A stretch of 64,000 nt of DNA from CAWCPR01 sp963797475. GTDB taxonomy: Bacteria; Chloroflexota; Anaerolineae; Anaerolineales; UBA4823. Below the pieces are notes generated by a model. It was given only the letters and a program-made list of their open reading frames with translations. It ran no database searches and was not told the DNA's origin. The DNA lies in contig CAWCPR010000009.1 of NCBI GenBank assembly GCA_963797475.1, positions 248,001-312,000 of the forward strand, given 5' to 3'. Below are positions 1 through 8,367 of the stretch, piece after piece (positions within the stretch are counted from its first letter, which is position 1; each line of letters starts with the position of its first letter). A program made the position numbers and the translations under genes.

Positions 1-39
1 TTTATCCAGCCTGTGGTATATTAAAACTCAGGAGGGCCT

Positions 40-717
40 ATGAGCGCACGTATACTGATTATCGAAGACGACGAGGCAATTCTAAAGTTTTTGCGCCGCG
101 GGCTGGCATACGAAGGCTACCAGGTCGATACAGCCGTCGATGGCCAATCTGGATTGGCTTTGGCGAGGGACAATCCCCCCGATTTGGTCGTCCTGGACTT
201 GATGTTGCCCGGGATCGATGGCCTGGAGGTATGCCGTCGCCTGCGGGCAGGCGGGCCTATCCCCATCTTAATCCTGACTGCCAAAGACACCGTGAACGAT
301 CGCATCCAGGGCCTGGATATGGGCGCCGACGACTACATGGTTAAGCCCTTCAACCTGGATGAGCTCCTGGCGCGCATTCGCGCTCTTTTGCGCCGGGCAC
401 AACCCAGCCGGCCGCAGGTCCTACGCTTTGCCGATCTTTCCCTGGACACCGGGACGCGCCAGGCAGCGCGAGGCGAGCGGGTTATTTCGCTTACGGCAAA
501 AGAATACGAGCTATTGGAGCTTTTCCTGCGCCACCCGCGCCAGGTGCTGACGCGCGATATGATCTTCGACCGGGTATGGGGGTACGATTTCGGCGGTGAG
601 AGCAATATCATCGAAGTCTATATCCGTTATTTGCGCCAAAAGCTTGAGAGTGAAAACGAACCCCGCCTGATTCACACCGTGCGCGGCATGGGGTACGTCT
701 TGCGTGAAGAGTCCTAG
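40..717 (+). CDS. OmpR/PhoB-family response regulator
   Basis: DNA-binding response regulator of 225 aa, the usual length for the family. The N-terminal receiver domain (about residues 4-115) shows the acidic pocket EDD, phospho-acceptor Asp53 in VLDLMLPG, the T of LTAKD and the conserved K of MVKPF. The C-terminal winged helix (about 128-222) contains SLTAKEYELLELF and ends in the typical TVRGMGYVL. An AGGAGGGCC Shine-Dalgarno precedes the ATG. The sensor kinase follows about 100 bp downstream on the same strand, so the two form a two-component pair. The signal sensed cannot be told from sequence. Confidence 0.96.
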   Translation: MSARILIIEDDEAILKFLRRGLAYEGYQVDTAVDGQSGLALARDNPPDLVVLDLMLPGIDGLEVCRRLRAGGPIPILILTAKDTVNDRIQGLDMGADDYMVKPFNLDELLARIRALLRRAQPSRPQVLRFADLSLDTGTRQAARGERVISLTAKEYELLELFLRHPRQVLTRDMIFDRVWGYDFGGESNIIEVYIRYLRQKLESENEPRLIHTVRGMGYVLREES

Positions 718-818
718 CCGTCGGACCCAAGCGCTGAGGATCTTAGCACTTTCCCCATCCGGAATAGCCCTGTTAATGCTACAACCCGCCTGACGGCAGC
801 GTTGATCGGTTTTAAAAA

Positions 819-2219
819 ATGACTCTGCGCACCCGGCTTGCCCTGCTATACACTTCAATCGTAGGGGGAATCCTGCTTTTATTTGGGACAGCCGTATACC
901 TGGCAGTCAATATCACCCTGACCAATCAGGTCGATCACACCCTCACACAAGCCGCTCAAAAAATTATCGAGACTACGGAAGTAAACCCCTATGGAGGGGT
1001 CACGATCGTTGACCTGCCCTCCCTGGATCTTTTTTATGACGTTTACGTGCAGGTATGGGGCCACGATGGAAAGCTGCAAGGCTCCTCAATGAATTTCCCT
1101 AAAGGGTTTCAAGGGGCATTGGACAACGCCGGCCTGCGCTCCAGCGTACCGGTTTTTCGCGATGTATTCATCGGCAGCGACCATCTGCGAGTGCTCACGG
1201 TGCCGCTGACGGTGAGCGACCGCATCATCGCCTATTTACAAGCCGGGACAAACCTGGTCGTTGTCGACACTACCAAAGAAGTCCTGGTCGTCATTCTGCT
1301 GGTTGGGGCGCTCATATCTATGCTGGTAGCTGGCCTGGCTGGCTGGATCAGCACGCGCCAGGCGCTCTCGCCTCTTCAGGCAGTCACAGAGACCGCCCTG
1401 CAGATCACGCGGGCCGATGATCTTTCCCGGCGCATCCCTTATTATGGACCGCCCAACGACGAGGTTGGCCAATTGCTAAACGCTTTCAACCAGACGCTCA
1501 GCCGCCTGGAAAATCTATTTAACACCCAAAGGCGTTTCCTGGCGGACGTTGGACATGAGCTGCGCACCCCATTGACAGTGATTAAGGGTAATGTAGACTT
1601 GATGCGGCGTATGGATTGCAGCGATGAAGAATCGATGGTTTCCATCGAGAGTGAAGTCGACCGGCTGACGCGCCTGGTGGGTGATCTGCTGCTGCTGGCG
1701 CAGGCAGAGTCCGGAAAACTGCCCCTGGCGCAGCGCACAGTTGAGCTGGACACGCTGTTGTTGGATGTTCTCCACCAGATGCGAGTGCTGACCCGCGACC
1801 GCTCGCAGTTAAAACTGGGGGAGATCGACCAGGTCTTGGTTTGCGGGGATACCGACCGCCTCAAGCAGGTGCTGGTCAACCTGGTGGGTAACGCCATCAA
1901 TTACACGCCACCCGGCGGTGAGATTGTGGTTGGGTTGGGTAAAGTGGGAAACCGGGCCCGTCTCACGGTCAGCGATAACGGCCCGGGCATTCCGGCAGAG
2001 GATATCCCGCATATTTTCGAACGCTTCTACCGGGGGGAAAAGTCTCGCACCCGCTCAAGAGATGGTAAGGGCTTTGGATTAGGCCTGTCCATCGCCTACT
2101 GGATCGTGCGCAATCATAATGGTCAGATCGAGGTCAGCACAAGAGAGCCGCATGGGACGACTTTTTGTGTATGGCTGCCCCTGGCCCAGGGCCCTTGCTC
2201 CGGCGAAATTAACCAATAG
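819..2219 (+). CDS. HAMP-domain sensor histidine kinase
   Basis: Membrane histidine kinase of 466 aa, partner of the upstream response regulator. It has TM1 at about residues 10-32, an extracytoplasmic sensor segment of about 115 aa, TM2 at about 152-176, then a HAMP linker. The HisKA box has phospho-acceptor His246 in DVGHELRTP. The HATPase_c domain shows the N box NLVGNAINYTPPGG, G1 box DNGPGIP, F box IFERFYRGE and G2 box GKGFGLGLS. The ligand-binding segment has no domain I recognise. The ATG has only a weak ribosome site. The gene ends just before a terminator hairpin. Confidence 0.95.
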   Translation: MTLRTRLALLYTSIVGGILLLFGTAVYLAVNITLTNQVDHTLTQAAQKIIETTEVNPYGGVTIVDLPSLDLFYDVYVQVWGHDGKLQGSSMNFPKGFQGALDNAGLRSSVPVFRDVFIGSDHLRVLTVPLTVSDRIIAYLQAGTNLVVVDTTKEVLVVILLVGALISMLVAGLAGWISTRQALSPLQAVTETALQITRADDLSRRIPYYGPPNDEVGQLLNAFNQTLSRLENLFNTQRRFLADVGHELRTPLTVIKGNVDLMRRMDCSDEESMVSIESEVDRLTRLVGDLLLLAQAESGKLPLAQRTVELDTLLLDVLHQMRVLTRDRSQLKLGEIDQVLVCGDTDRLKQVLVNLVGNAINYTPPGGEIVVGLGKVGNRARLTVSDNGPGIPAEDIPHIFERFYRGEKSRTRSRDGKGFGLGLSIAYWIVRNHNGQIEVSTREPHGTTFCVWLPLAQGPCSGEINQ

Positions 2220-2250
2220 CCCAATCCCAATCGCTGTCCAGGTAAAACAG

Positions 2251-2286
2251 AACAACCCCCGCTCTCTAGACGAGGCGAGGGTTGTT
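2251..2286 (+). terminator. Rho-independent-like terminator of the two-component operon
   Basis: An inverted repeat with arms starting AACAACCC and ending GGGTTGTT closes a stem around CTCTAGACGAG. It is followed by a short pyrimidine run (CCTTCTC). It lies 30 bp after the histidine kinase stop and before the 3' end of the converging minus-strand gene, so it may work in both directions. Confidence 0.6.
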
Positions 2287-2323
2287 CCTTCTCAAGGAGG
2301 AGAATGTCGCTCGAACAGCCAGG

Positions 2324-3085
2324 TCAGCGGCGGATCGACGATCCTGGTTTGCTGTTCCCGGCCGTGGCGCTCATAGAAACCGGGTGGTAGGTGGGCTCCT
2401 GCTTGGTATAGGCTGGTTCCGGGCTTTCGACGGGTTTAGGCGCCGGGCGGAAGGCAGAAGCTGAGATTGGGATCGAGCGCTGGGGAGCGGGCCGGCTGCC
2501 TAAAGCACGCACCGGCGCCGCGCTTGGGCGGCTGGCGGGTAGAGAGCGCTGGCTCATGCGTGGATGCTGCTCGCCCTGGCTGAACAGCCGGTCGCCGGCA
2601 ACGGAGAAGGTTCCGATGATCAGAACACGGATCAACCAGACCAGCACAGCCACGAAAATCGGCACAATACGCAGCAGGATACCGCGCGAGATGACCGCAT
2701 TCCCCAGGGTTTCGTGGTTCAGGACTGCCAGAGAGACGCCCCACCAGGTGAGCATGGCGTTCATCGTGGCCGCTAACAACCAGGCGCCGAACAAATACCA
2801 CACTTCACCGGGCTCATCCGCCCCTTCCTCAGGGGTGAACAGGCGTGCGATTCCGGCAAAGTCAATCCCACAAAACGCAATCGCAAGGATTGTGGCCCAG
2901 CGCACTCCTAAGAAGCTCAGGTCACCCAGAAGGTCGGCTAAAGCGTAATCAGTGGTGCTGTAATTGAAGATCTCGAAAGCCAACAAGGCAGTGATGATGA
3001 TCACGCCAAACGCTAAGCCGCGCTGCAAACGAAAGCGATGGATAAAAGTTTCCATATTTTGTCGTTGGATGCCGTTGGAATTCAT
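2324..3085 (-). CDS. Hypothetical four-TM membrane protein
   Basis: Protein of 253 aa with no family I recognise. Four hydrophobic segments (about residues 18-36, 52-74, 86-112 and 123-148) are followed by a cytoplasmic-type tail of about 85 aa rich in Pro, Ser, Ala and Arg that looks disordered. The start is placed at 3085, because GAGGAGGT sits five bases upstream; an in-frame ATG at 3103 has no such site. The gene is transcribed from a strong promoter at 3203-3231 carrying a palindrome that recurs in the divergent promoter of the lytic transglycosylase. The two genes may therefore share a regulator. Confidence 0.7.
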   Translation of the reverse strand: MNSNGIQRQNMETFIHRFRLQRGLAFGVIIITALLAFEIFNYSTTDYALADLLGDLSFLGVRWATILAIAFCGIDFAGIARLFTPEEGADEPGEVWYLFGAWLLAATMNAMLTWWGVSLAVLNHETLGNAVISRGILLRIVPIFVAVLVWLIRVLIIGTFSVAGDRLFSQGEQHPRMSQRSLPASRPSAAPVRALGSRPAPQRSIPISASAFRPAPKPVESPEPAYTKQEPTYHPVSMSATAGNSKPGSSIRR

Positions 3086-3202
3086 GGCTGACCTCCTCGT
3101 CAAGGTTTGGGACGATTGACATCGTCAATTCTAAGTTAGAGAGTTCGTTATACTGCAGGTACCTGAACCAACTGAATTGACATTGCAATGAGTACTGGCT
3201 AT

Positions 3203-3231
3203 AATATAGAACAAATGTGCTAATTTGTCAA
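3203..3231 (-). promoter_or_regulatory. Promoter of the membrane-protein gene with operator-like palindrome
   Basis: On the minus strand TTGACA (3231-3226) and TATATT (3208-3203) are separated by 17 bp, a near-consensus sigma70 promoter. Inside the spacer and overlapping the -10 lies the 16-bp imperfect palindrome TAGAACAAATGTGCTA (3207-3222, plus-strand reading). It resembles the Gram-positive LexA/Cheo box GAAC-N4-GTTC with one mismatch. The same motif is repeated 112 bp away in the opposite promoter. Confidence 0.72.
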
Positions 3232-3309
3232 GAGGCAATTTCAGAGAAGATGTACCGTTTTTCTTGCGTTTGCTGGAAATTCTGGCCGGCGAAAAACGGG
3301 TGAATTGCC

Positions 3310-3338
3310 TTGACATTATAGAACATATGTGCTATTTT
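3310..3338 (+). promoter_or_regulatory. Promoter of the transglycosylase gene with the same palindrome
   Basis: TTGACA (3310-3315), a 17-bp spacer and TATTTT (3333-3338). The spacer holds TAGAACATATGTGCTA (3319-3334), which differs by one base from the copy in the divergent promoter and matches its own reverse complement except at one base pair. A repressor bound here would block the polymerase directly. Confidence 0.7.
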
Positions 3339-3362
3339 ATCATGAAACCAGCGATCCATCCA

Positions 3363-3422
3363 GTGTCGTGCGCTTGTGGCGCACCACGCATTATGATGAA
3401 TAGAGATACATCATATAGGGAG
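3363..3422 (+). repeat. Dispersed structured leader element, copy A
   Basis: Copy A of an element seen six times in this window. It has a GTGCGC/GCGCAC hairpin with a five-base loop, then CACGCATTATGATG, AATAGAGATA and CATCAT (a second stem ATGATG/CATCAT), then AGGGAGGA. This last block serves as the Shine-Dalgarno of the transglycosylase ATG at 3429. It lies inside the transcript of the promoter at 3310-3338, so it is a 5' UTR element. Confidence 0.7.
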
Positions 3423-3428
3423 GAACCA

Positions 3429-3638
3429 ATGTCCTTAGGGCCGCGCCTGGTAATTCCAGGGGCAATCTTTGCAAGTTTACTTATGACTGTCCTGCTGCTC
3501 GCCTTTACAGCCGGGGTGTCTTACCCACAGGTGGCTTTGGCTGCCGCAGAGGCGACTGCCCAGCCAGGGGACGCCTCGGCAGGAGATCCCCTCAGAAGCG
3601 GCGCAAGGGCAGGCGGTCGAGACGCTGGCGCCTCCTGA
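3429..3638 (+). CDS. Lytic transglycosylase, N-terminal part (frameshifted)
   Basis: First 70 aa of a secreted lysozyme-like protein: short basic N-terminus, a hydrophobic signal or anchor segment (about residues 8-38) and an Ala/Glu-rich linker. The ATG follows GGGAGGA at the end of leader element copy A. The frame runs into a stop at 3638, but from the GGGG run at 3567-3570 the +1 frame stays open into the catalytic domain. Dropping one G restores a single reading frame of about 214 codons to 4071. A sequencing indel or a recent frameshift are both possible. Confidence 0.75.
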   Translation: MSLGPRLVIPGAIFASLLMTVLLLAFTAGVSYPQVALAAAEATAQPGDASAGDPLRSGARAGGRDAGAS

Positions 3639-4071
3639 AGCCTTTTCCGGGCAATGCGAAGTCAGCCCCGGCTTTCCCCAGGGCGTTCTGCAGTGGTGCG
3701 ACTATATTAGCTACTACGCGAACCAGCGCGGCCTGTCGCCTGATTTGGTTGCTGCCCTGATCTTGCAGGAAAGCGGAGGCGATCCGCAGGCTTATTCCAA
3801 GAGTGGGGCCGTCGGCCTGATGCAGGTCATGCCAAATGACGGCCTGGCGGCTTCCTTCACGTGCCAGAATGGGCCCTGCTTCAGCAGCCGCCCCGCCACC
3901 AGTGAGCTGCAGGATCCAGAGTTCAATATTGCTTACGGAACGAAGTATCTTGCCTCCCTGCTGTCTAAATACGGCAATTTGCGCGATGCGCTAAAATCTT
4001 ATGGGCCGATGAACGTGGGCTATTATTATGCCGATATCGTGCTCGCCATTTTCCAGAATTACGGGCAGTAG
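3571..4071 (+). CDS. Lytic transglycosylase, catalytic SLT domain (frameshifted continuation)
   Basis: This frame encodes the rest of the protein: a linker, then a transglycosylase SLT (goose-lysozyme-like) domain. ALILQESGGDPQAYS holds the catalytic Glu, followed by GAVGLMQVMP and FNIAYGTKYLASLLSKYGN. Such enzymes cleave the peptidoglycan glycan strand with 1,6-anhydro ring formation. Two Cys pairs (CQNGPC and CEV/WCD) suggest an extracytoplasmic location. No start codon is needed if the upstream indel is an artefact; an isolated start would be the TTG at 3745. Confidence 0.8.
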   Translation, partial: TPRQEIPSEAAQGQAVETLAPPEAFSGQCEVSPGFPQGVLQWCDYISYYANQRGLSPDLVAALILQESGGDPQAYSKSGAVGLMQVMPNDGLAASFTCQNGPCFSSRPATSELQDPEFNIAYGTKYLASLLSKYGNLRDALKSYGPMNVGYYYADIVLAIFQNYGQ

Positions 4072-4130
4072 TCTGCCCATCAGTAATCGGCCCGCGAATG
4101 TCGAGGCTGCCGGTCGTCGGACGCCAGGCT

Positions 4131-4156
4131 CGGCGCTGCTCACGGCGGCAGCGCCG
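4131..4156. terminator. GC-rich hairpin between convergent genes
   Basis: CGGCGCTGC and GCAGCGCCG form a 9-bp stem with an 8-base loop in the 127-bp gap between the transglycosylase and the converging NUDIX gene. There is no T tract, so this is only a candidate bidirectional terminator. Confidence 0.4.
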
Positions 4157-4198
4157 CCCCGGGATTCGGTTAGCAGGATGAGATCGGGGAATTAAGAC

Positions 4199-4660
4199 TC
4201 AAGGGTAGAAAAAGGCTTGATAGTCGACGAAGCGCCCTTCTTTGTAGGTGAATTTGGCCGAAAAGAACCCCGGACGGTCCAACCAGGGCAAGAAGATCCG
4301 GTCGCCTTCCCACAGATTCAAGTTGAGCAATTCCGCATCGTCGATCCACTCCAGAATACCCTCAGGCAAATCGATCAGGCTGCCCTGGAAATCCTGCACC
4401 AGGAAAACAAAGGCGTACCAGTCCTCTTCATTGGCGAAAGCTGGAAAAGTGAGCAAACCTTTGAGCTGCAAATCGTTTGCCTGTAAACCGGACTCCTCCC
4501 GGATCTCACGAACGGCGCACTCCTCCGGGGTTTCGCCCGGCTCCAGTTTGCCCCCCAGGCCGTTCCATTTTCCGTGGTGCATATCGTTTTTCTTCTTTAC
4601 GCGATGGATCATCAGCGTCTTACCCTCCCCCCGCAGATAACATAACGTGGCCAGCTTCAT
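4199..4660 (-). CDS. NUDIX hydrolase (MutT/MTH1-like)
   Basis: 153-aa NUDIX pyrophosphohydrolase with a complete Nudix box: GGKLEPGETPEECAV followed by REIREESGL, about residues 37-60. The N-terminal CYLRGEGKTLMIHR and GKWNGLGGK resemble 8-oxo-dGTP diphosphatases of the MTH1 type, so nucleotide-pool sanitation is the likely role; the substrate is not proven. GGGAGTG precedes the ATG, and the SDR gene upstream ends one base away, so the two are translationally coupled. Confidence 0.9.
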   Translation of the reverse strand: MKLATLCYLRGEGKTLMIHRVKKKNDMHHGKWNGLGGKLEPGETPEECAVREIREESGLQANDLQLKGLLTFPAFANEEDWYAFVFLVQDFQGSLIDLPEGILEWIDDAELLNLNLWEGDRIFLPWLDRPGFFSAKFTYKEGRFVDYQAFFYP

Positions 4661-4661
4661 C

Positions 4662-5384
4662 TCACTCCCAGGGATTGAGCATGGTCTGGATGAGGATTGG
4701 GGTGCCTATCTTGATGTTAGCCCGCCGCGTGACCAACCAGATCACCAATTCGGCGATATCTTGCGGGTAAAGGCATTTCTCGTGATTCAACCCTGGGGAT
4801 TTATCGGACATCTCGGTCACAACCATCCCAGGACAGATAGTATCGACGCGAATGTTGAAATCCTGGTTTTCACGCTGGATGTATTCACTCAAGGCATTGA
4901 GGGCGTGCTTGGAAACGCCATAAGCGCCGTCGCCAGGGTAATACTCTAAACCAAACTCAGAGCTGATGTTAATGATATGGCCTTCATTCCTGAGGCGCAG
5001 GATTGGGAGCACCGCCCGGGCCATCAAGAACGGGCCGCGTAGATTGATGGCCATAATCTGGTCCCAAGATTCGACCGAGTGGGTGTGGATCGGGCTCCCG
5101 CCGCCGACAGCGGCATTATTCACCAGGATATCGATCGTTCCGTATGTTTCCAAAGTCGTCTGGACCAGCCGGGTTACATCTTGCTCCACTGAAACATCGG
5201 CCTGCACGGGAGTAGCGCCGCCGCCAGCCTCCCAGATGGCCTCAACCGTCTCCTCCAGGCGGGGCATGCGCCGGCCGCAAACGACCAGGCGCGCCCCCTC
5301 CTGGGCCAATGCCAGGGCGAGGCCGCGCCCGATGCCGGTGCCGCCGCCGGTCACAATAGCAACTTTTTCATTCAATGCTTTCAT
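4662..5384 (-). CDS. SDR-family NAD(P)-dependent oxidoreductase
   Basis: Classical short-chain dehydrogenase of about 240 aa. It has the cofactor motif TGGGTGIGR near the N-terminus, NNAAVGG, the catalytic Ser of INISSEFG and the YGVSK Tyr/Lys pair, followed by the substrate loop. The start at 5384 is preferred because GGAGAG lies directly upstream; the longer frame to 5399 has none. It overlaps the upstream BNR-repeat gene by 17 bp. The substrate is unknown. Confidence 0.9.
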   Translation of the reverse strand: MKALNEKVAIVTGGGTGIGRGLALALAQEGARLVVCGRRMPRLEETVEAIWEAGGGATPVQADVSVEQDVTRLVQTTLETYGTIDILVNNAAVGGGSPIHTHSVESWDQIMAINLRGPFLMARAVLPILRLRNEGHIINISSEFGLEYYPGDGAYGVSKHALNALSEYIQRENQDFNIRVDTICPGMVVTEMSDKSPGLNHEKCLYPQDIAELVIWLVTRRANIKIGTPILIQTMLNPWE

Positions 5385-6381
5385 AACTCTCCTCATCATT
5401 ATTGCTCACATCCATGGCTGCCAGCGCGGCGACATCCGGCTGGCTTTCGAAGACCTGTCGCCATTCCAGGGCATCTGGCTCGGCTGCCAGGACCACACCA
5501 TTTGAGAGCACGGCGAAGATCTGGCTGCCAACCTGGCGGAAGCGCTCTACCATGCTACAACTCCAGGGGATGGATAAGCCTTGGGATGCTTTTTGCCAGG
5601 TCTGGCCGCCATCATGGGTTTCCTCGATGCGCCCGTACCTGTCCACGCCATCCGCCGGCCCTAGCAGCATATGCTCGGGATTCTCAGGATCCAGCCAGAC
5701 GGCCCGGCAGTAGCAGTTCGGGTAGAGCAGAACCCAGTTTTTTCCCCCATCGGCAGAGCCGTAGAAGCCGCCGCCGGTCGGGGCAAAAACCAGGTCGGGA
5801 GAAAATGGATGCACTTCAACGGAGTGCACATCGGAATGAATGTTATGCAGTTCCGGGCGATGGTCCGGGAAACCGCGGCTGCCTTCCGCCAACTGCCAAT
5901 GCTCGCCTCCATCCTCAGAGAGCAAAACACAGCCGTCTTCCACCGCGGCATAGGCGCGCCCCTCCAGCACGGCAAAGCCACGCACGCAGCCGGCTGCGGG
6001 AGAATATGGCAAAGACCAGCCGTATTCCTGGCGCATTTCTTCGACTTCAGGGCAGGCCCGCCAGGTCAGCGCCCCATCCCGTGAAATGTAGACGCCTGCC
6101 GGCTCGCTGCCGGCGATCTCAAAGTCTGAAATATCCGGGTGGTAAGCCAGCCAGCGCACGTGCAGGTGATCCAGGCCCTGGTTCACCGCCTGCCAGGTCC
6201 TCCCCAGGTCATCCGAACGGTAGATCCCGCGAGTTGTACCAGCCAGGATCACCCCTTCTCGGGCGATCACGCTGGTGACCGCCTGGTCCGTCAAACCGCG
6301 GCGCAGCTCGCGCCAATCCGGCCCATCCTTCTGGCATACGAACAGGCCATGATCTGTCGCCAGAAAAACCAACTCATCCAT
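5368..6381 (-). CDS. BNR/Asp-box repeat beta-propeller protein
   Basis: 337 aa with repeated Asp-box motifs: SDDLGRTW, SRDGALTW, SEDGGEHW, SADGGKNW and THDGGQTW, spaced as in sialidase-fold or YCF48-like beta-propellers. No signal peptide is visible, so it appears cytoplasmic. Catalytic sialidase residues (Arg triad, FRIP box) are not evident, so a binding or scaffold role is more likely than glycosidase activity. It sits in a minus-strand run between a sucrase/ferredoxin-like gene and an SDR. Confidence 0.8.
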   Translation of the reverse strand: MDELVFLATDHGLFVCQKDGPDWRELRRGLTDQAVTSVIAREGVILAGTTRGIYRSDDLGRTWQAVNQGLDHLHVRWLAYHPDISDFEIAGSEPAGVYISRDGALTWRACPEVEEMRQEYGWSLPYSPAAGCVRGFAVLEGRAYAAVEDGCVLLSEDGGEHWQLAEGSRGFPDHRPELHNIHSDVHSVEVHPFSPDLVFAPTGGGFYGSADGGKNWVLLYPNCYCRAVWLDPENPEHMLLGPADGVDRYGRIEETHDGGQTWQKASQGLSIPWSCSMVERFRQVGSQIFAVLSNGVVLAAEPDALEWRQVFESQPDVAALAAMDVSNNDEESYESIE

Positions 6382-6437
6382 GGTCCACTCCTGTCCAAGG
6401 GTTAACGATCCCGGTTAATGATGATCAGGCTAATTTC

Positions 6438-7382
6438 TCAGCCATCCGATTCCGCATGAGCGTATTCGCGCAAGTGGTAACGCACCAGCTCGGAGGGTTT
6501 GTCCTGGCGGCAACTGGCGAAGTACTGCACGCCAGTCGCCTCGACCTCCATCCGCAGGTCATAGCGGTCGCTATTTTGGCTGCCAGCGAACTGCACCGAC
6601 CATTGTCCTGGGTCGAGCGGGCGGGCCGCGACCAGGCGAAAATCCTCCAGGCCCAATTTCCCGCTTCGTTTCCTCAAAAAGTATTCGGCCGCCTGCACCA
6701 CCTCAGGATAGCACGCCCGGCCGCGAAAGTGTTCGATGAAGATTTCCCCATTTTGGCAGGCCTCCACGAAATTCCCGGCATCCTCGGGCTCCATCCGCCC
6801 GTAATAAACACCGTGGGGGAAATAAATCGCGTTAGCGGCGAAACGATGCCCGCCAACATGCGTGGTCTGCCAGGTGTATGCGCCGGCGGTTTTGAGCATT
6901 TTTGCGAAAAATGGCAGCCCATGACGTGCGCAGCACGGGTCGCGCCTGCCGTTAGTGCATACCAGAATCAAAGGGCTTTCTCTGCAGTGAGACCGGAAGC
7001 CGGCCTCGCCTGCCAGGACAGCAGGCAGATCCAGATCGAGCAAGTCCTGGTAGCGGTCCAGGTGGAACTCGTAAAGAACCGGGGCAGTCTCGACTGCCAG
7101 GGCGACGAAAAAGTGGTAACCCGCCTCCCGCCGGCCTGGGGGACGCTTGATCATTTGCACCTTGGGCGAAGCGGCGGCCTGGACGGAAAATTGGAGATGC
7201 TGCTTCACCGCGGCCGGCAGATCGCTCTCCTGTAAGGCTTTCGCCCCCCAGGGGCCATTATATTCGAGCAGAAACCATGCAGCCGCGTACGAAGCCGTCC
7301 CATACAACGCTTCGCCGAGCTGAAGTGAAACCGTGGAACACGAATAGGGTATGGGTGGGTGTCTTTCGACTGGTTGATCCAT
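6438..7382 (-). CDS. Sucrase/ferredoxin-like family protein
   Basis: 314 aa matching the sucrase/ferredoxin-like family. The thioredoxin-fold-like middle contains CTNGRRDPCCARHGLP (Cys cluster) and WQTTHVGGHRFAANAIYFP, with HVGGHRFA being the family signature and a probable iron-sulfur ligand set. Members are thought to bind a 2Fe-2S cluster; the enzymatic role is not established. The N-terminal segment PYSCSTVSLQ adds one more Cys. It lies 57 bp upstream of the BNR gene. Confidence 0.85.
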   Translation of the reverse strand: MDQPVERHPPIPYSCSTVSLQLGEALYGTASYAAAWFLLEYNGPWGAKALQESDLPAAVKQHLQFSVQAAASPKVQMIKRPPGRREAGYHFFVALAVETAPVLYEFHLDRYQDLLDLDLPAVLAGEAGFRSHCRESPLILVCTNGRRDPCCARHGLPFFAKMLKTAGAYTWQTTHVGGHRFAANAIYFPHGVYYGRMEPEDAGNFVEACQNGEIFIEHFRGRACYPEVVQAAEYFLRKRSGKLGLEDFRLVAARPLDPGQWSVQFAGSQNSDRYDLRMEVEATGVQYFASCRQDKPSELVRYHLREYAHAESDG

Positions 7383-7453
7383 GAAGGTATTTATTTTCGT
7401 CTCCCAGTTAACCGAACGAGTATGCCAGGCAATCCATGTGTGCGAGTTCAGGC

Positions 7454-7693
7454 CTATTCCAGAGAATCTAAAAGAGCCACGTCCGCCTCAGCAAGCTCCA
7501 GGTCGGCAGCCTGCAGATTCTCGCGCAGGTGCTTCTCGTTGGCCGACATGGGGATGGCGATCACTTGCGGCTGGCGAACCAGCCAGGCCAGGGCCACCTG
7601 CACTGGCGTGGCGCCGTAATTGCCGGCGATCCGCCTGAGAACCGGGTTGTTAGCGACCCTGCCTTGCTCGACCGGCGAGTATGCCGTCACCAA
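7454..7693 (-). CDS. Aldo/keto reductase, C-terminal part (frameshifted)
   Basis: Frame-shifted continuation of the gene at 7687-8271. It carries LVTAYSPVEQGR (beta-7 region), TPVQVALAWLVRQPQVIAIP and the NADPH-adenosine contact region ANEKHLRENLQA. The upstream frame ends in GVLSIARKLVYW, while this frame read back through the junction gives CQETGLLVTAYSP, as expected for the family. One base appears to be missing near 7710-7720. Confidence 0.75.
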   Translation of the reverse strand: MVTAYSPVEQGRVANNPVLRRIAGNYGATPVQVALAWLVRQPQVIAIPMSANEKHLRENLQAADLELAEADVALLDSLE

Positions 7694-8271
7694 TAAACCA
7701 GTTTCCTGGCAATTGACAAGACGCCATTGGCGGCGTATTCGCGCTCGCCAAGGCTGTAAGGGATCTGGTCAGTGACCAGGGGCGTCTCCGAAAGTTCGAC
7801 AGCCTGCCTCAGTCTGGACAGATTAAAGTTGCTCACCCCCAGGCGCCTGACCTGGCCGCTCGCGACCAGCTCGTTGAGGGCGCGGAAAGTCTCCTCCAGG
7901 GGAATGCCGGGGTTAGGCCAGTGGATCAGGTAAAGATCCAGGTAGTCGCTGCCCAATCGCTCCAGGCTGGCGCGGCAGGCGCGCAGGGTATCACGATATT
8001 TGAGATGCGCCGGCAAAACTTTGGAAGTAATGAAAAGCTCCTGGCGATCGAAGCCGCGCATCGCTTTCCCGACCAGCTCTTCTGCGTGTCCGCCGCCATA
8101 CATCTCGGCAGTGTCGATGTGCCTGTAACCCATCTCAATGGCAGCTCTTATAACTGCGACGGTTTCACGGTCGCGTGATGTATCGGGGTGCATGTTCCCG
8201 CCCACCCGCCAGGTGCCGAGGCCAATCGTGGGGATATCACCTCCCCCGAGCAGCGCTTTCTCGTGCGTCAT
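7687..8271 (-). CDS. Aldo/keto reductase, N-terminal part (frameshifted)
   Basis: First two thirds of an NADPH-dependent aldo/keto reductase (2,5-diketogluconate reductase-like): GGGDIPTIGLGTWRVGG, the catalytic Asp/Tyr in HIDTAEMYGGGHAEE, the Lys in LFITSKV, the His in LYLIHWPNP and VRRLGVSNFNLSRL. The start at 8271 has GAGG upstream, while the longer frame to 8298 lacks a good site. The whole gene would encode about 270 aa. It may be a sequencing indel rather than a dead gene. Confidence 0.8.
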   Translation of the reverse strand: MTHEKALLGGGDIPTIGLGTWRVGGNMHPDTSRDRETVAVIRAAIEMGYRHIDTAEMYGGGHAEELVGKAMRGFDRQELFITSKVLPAHLKYRDTLRACRASLERLGSDYLDLYLIHWPNPGIPLEETFRALNELVASGQVRRLGVSNFNLSRLRQAVELSETPLVTDQIPYSLGEREYAANGVLSIARKLVYW

Positions 8272-8367
8272 TCTGCGCCTCACAATCCCCCAACCCATCT
8301 TTCAGACCAAACTCTCGGGCAATACCTACCCCAAGCGATGAAAATTTACCCGTTTCGAGACATCCGG

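Noticed and set aside
5368..6381. Sialidase activity for the BNR-repeat protein
   Set aside because: Asp-box repeats are present, but the FRIP motif, the Arg triad and a signal peptide are not.
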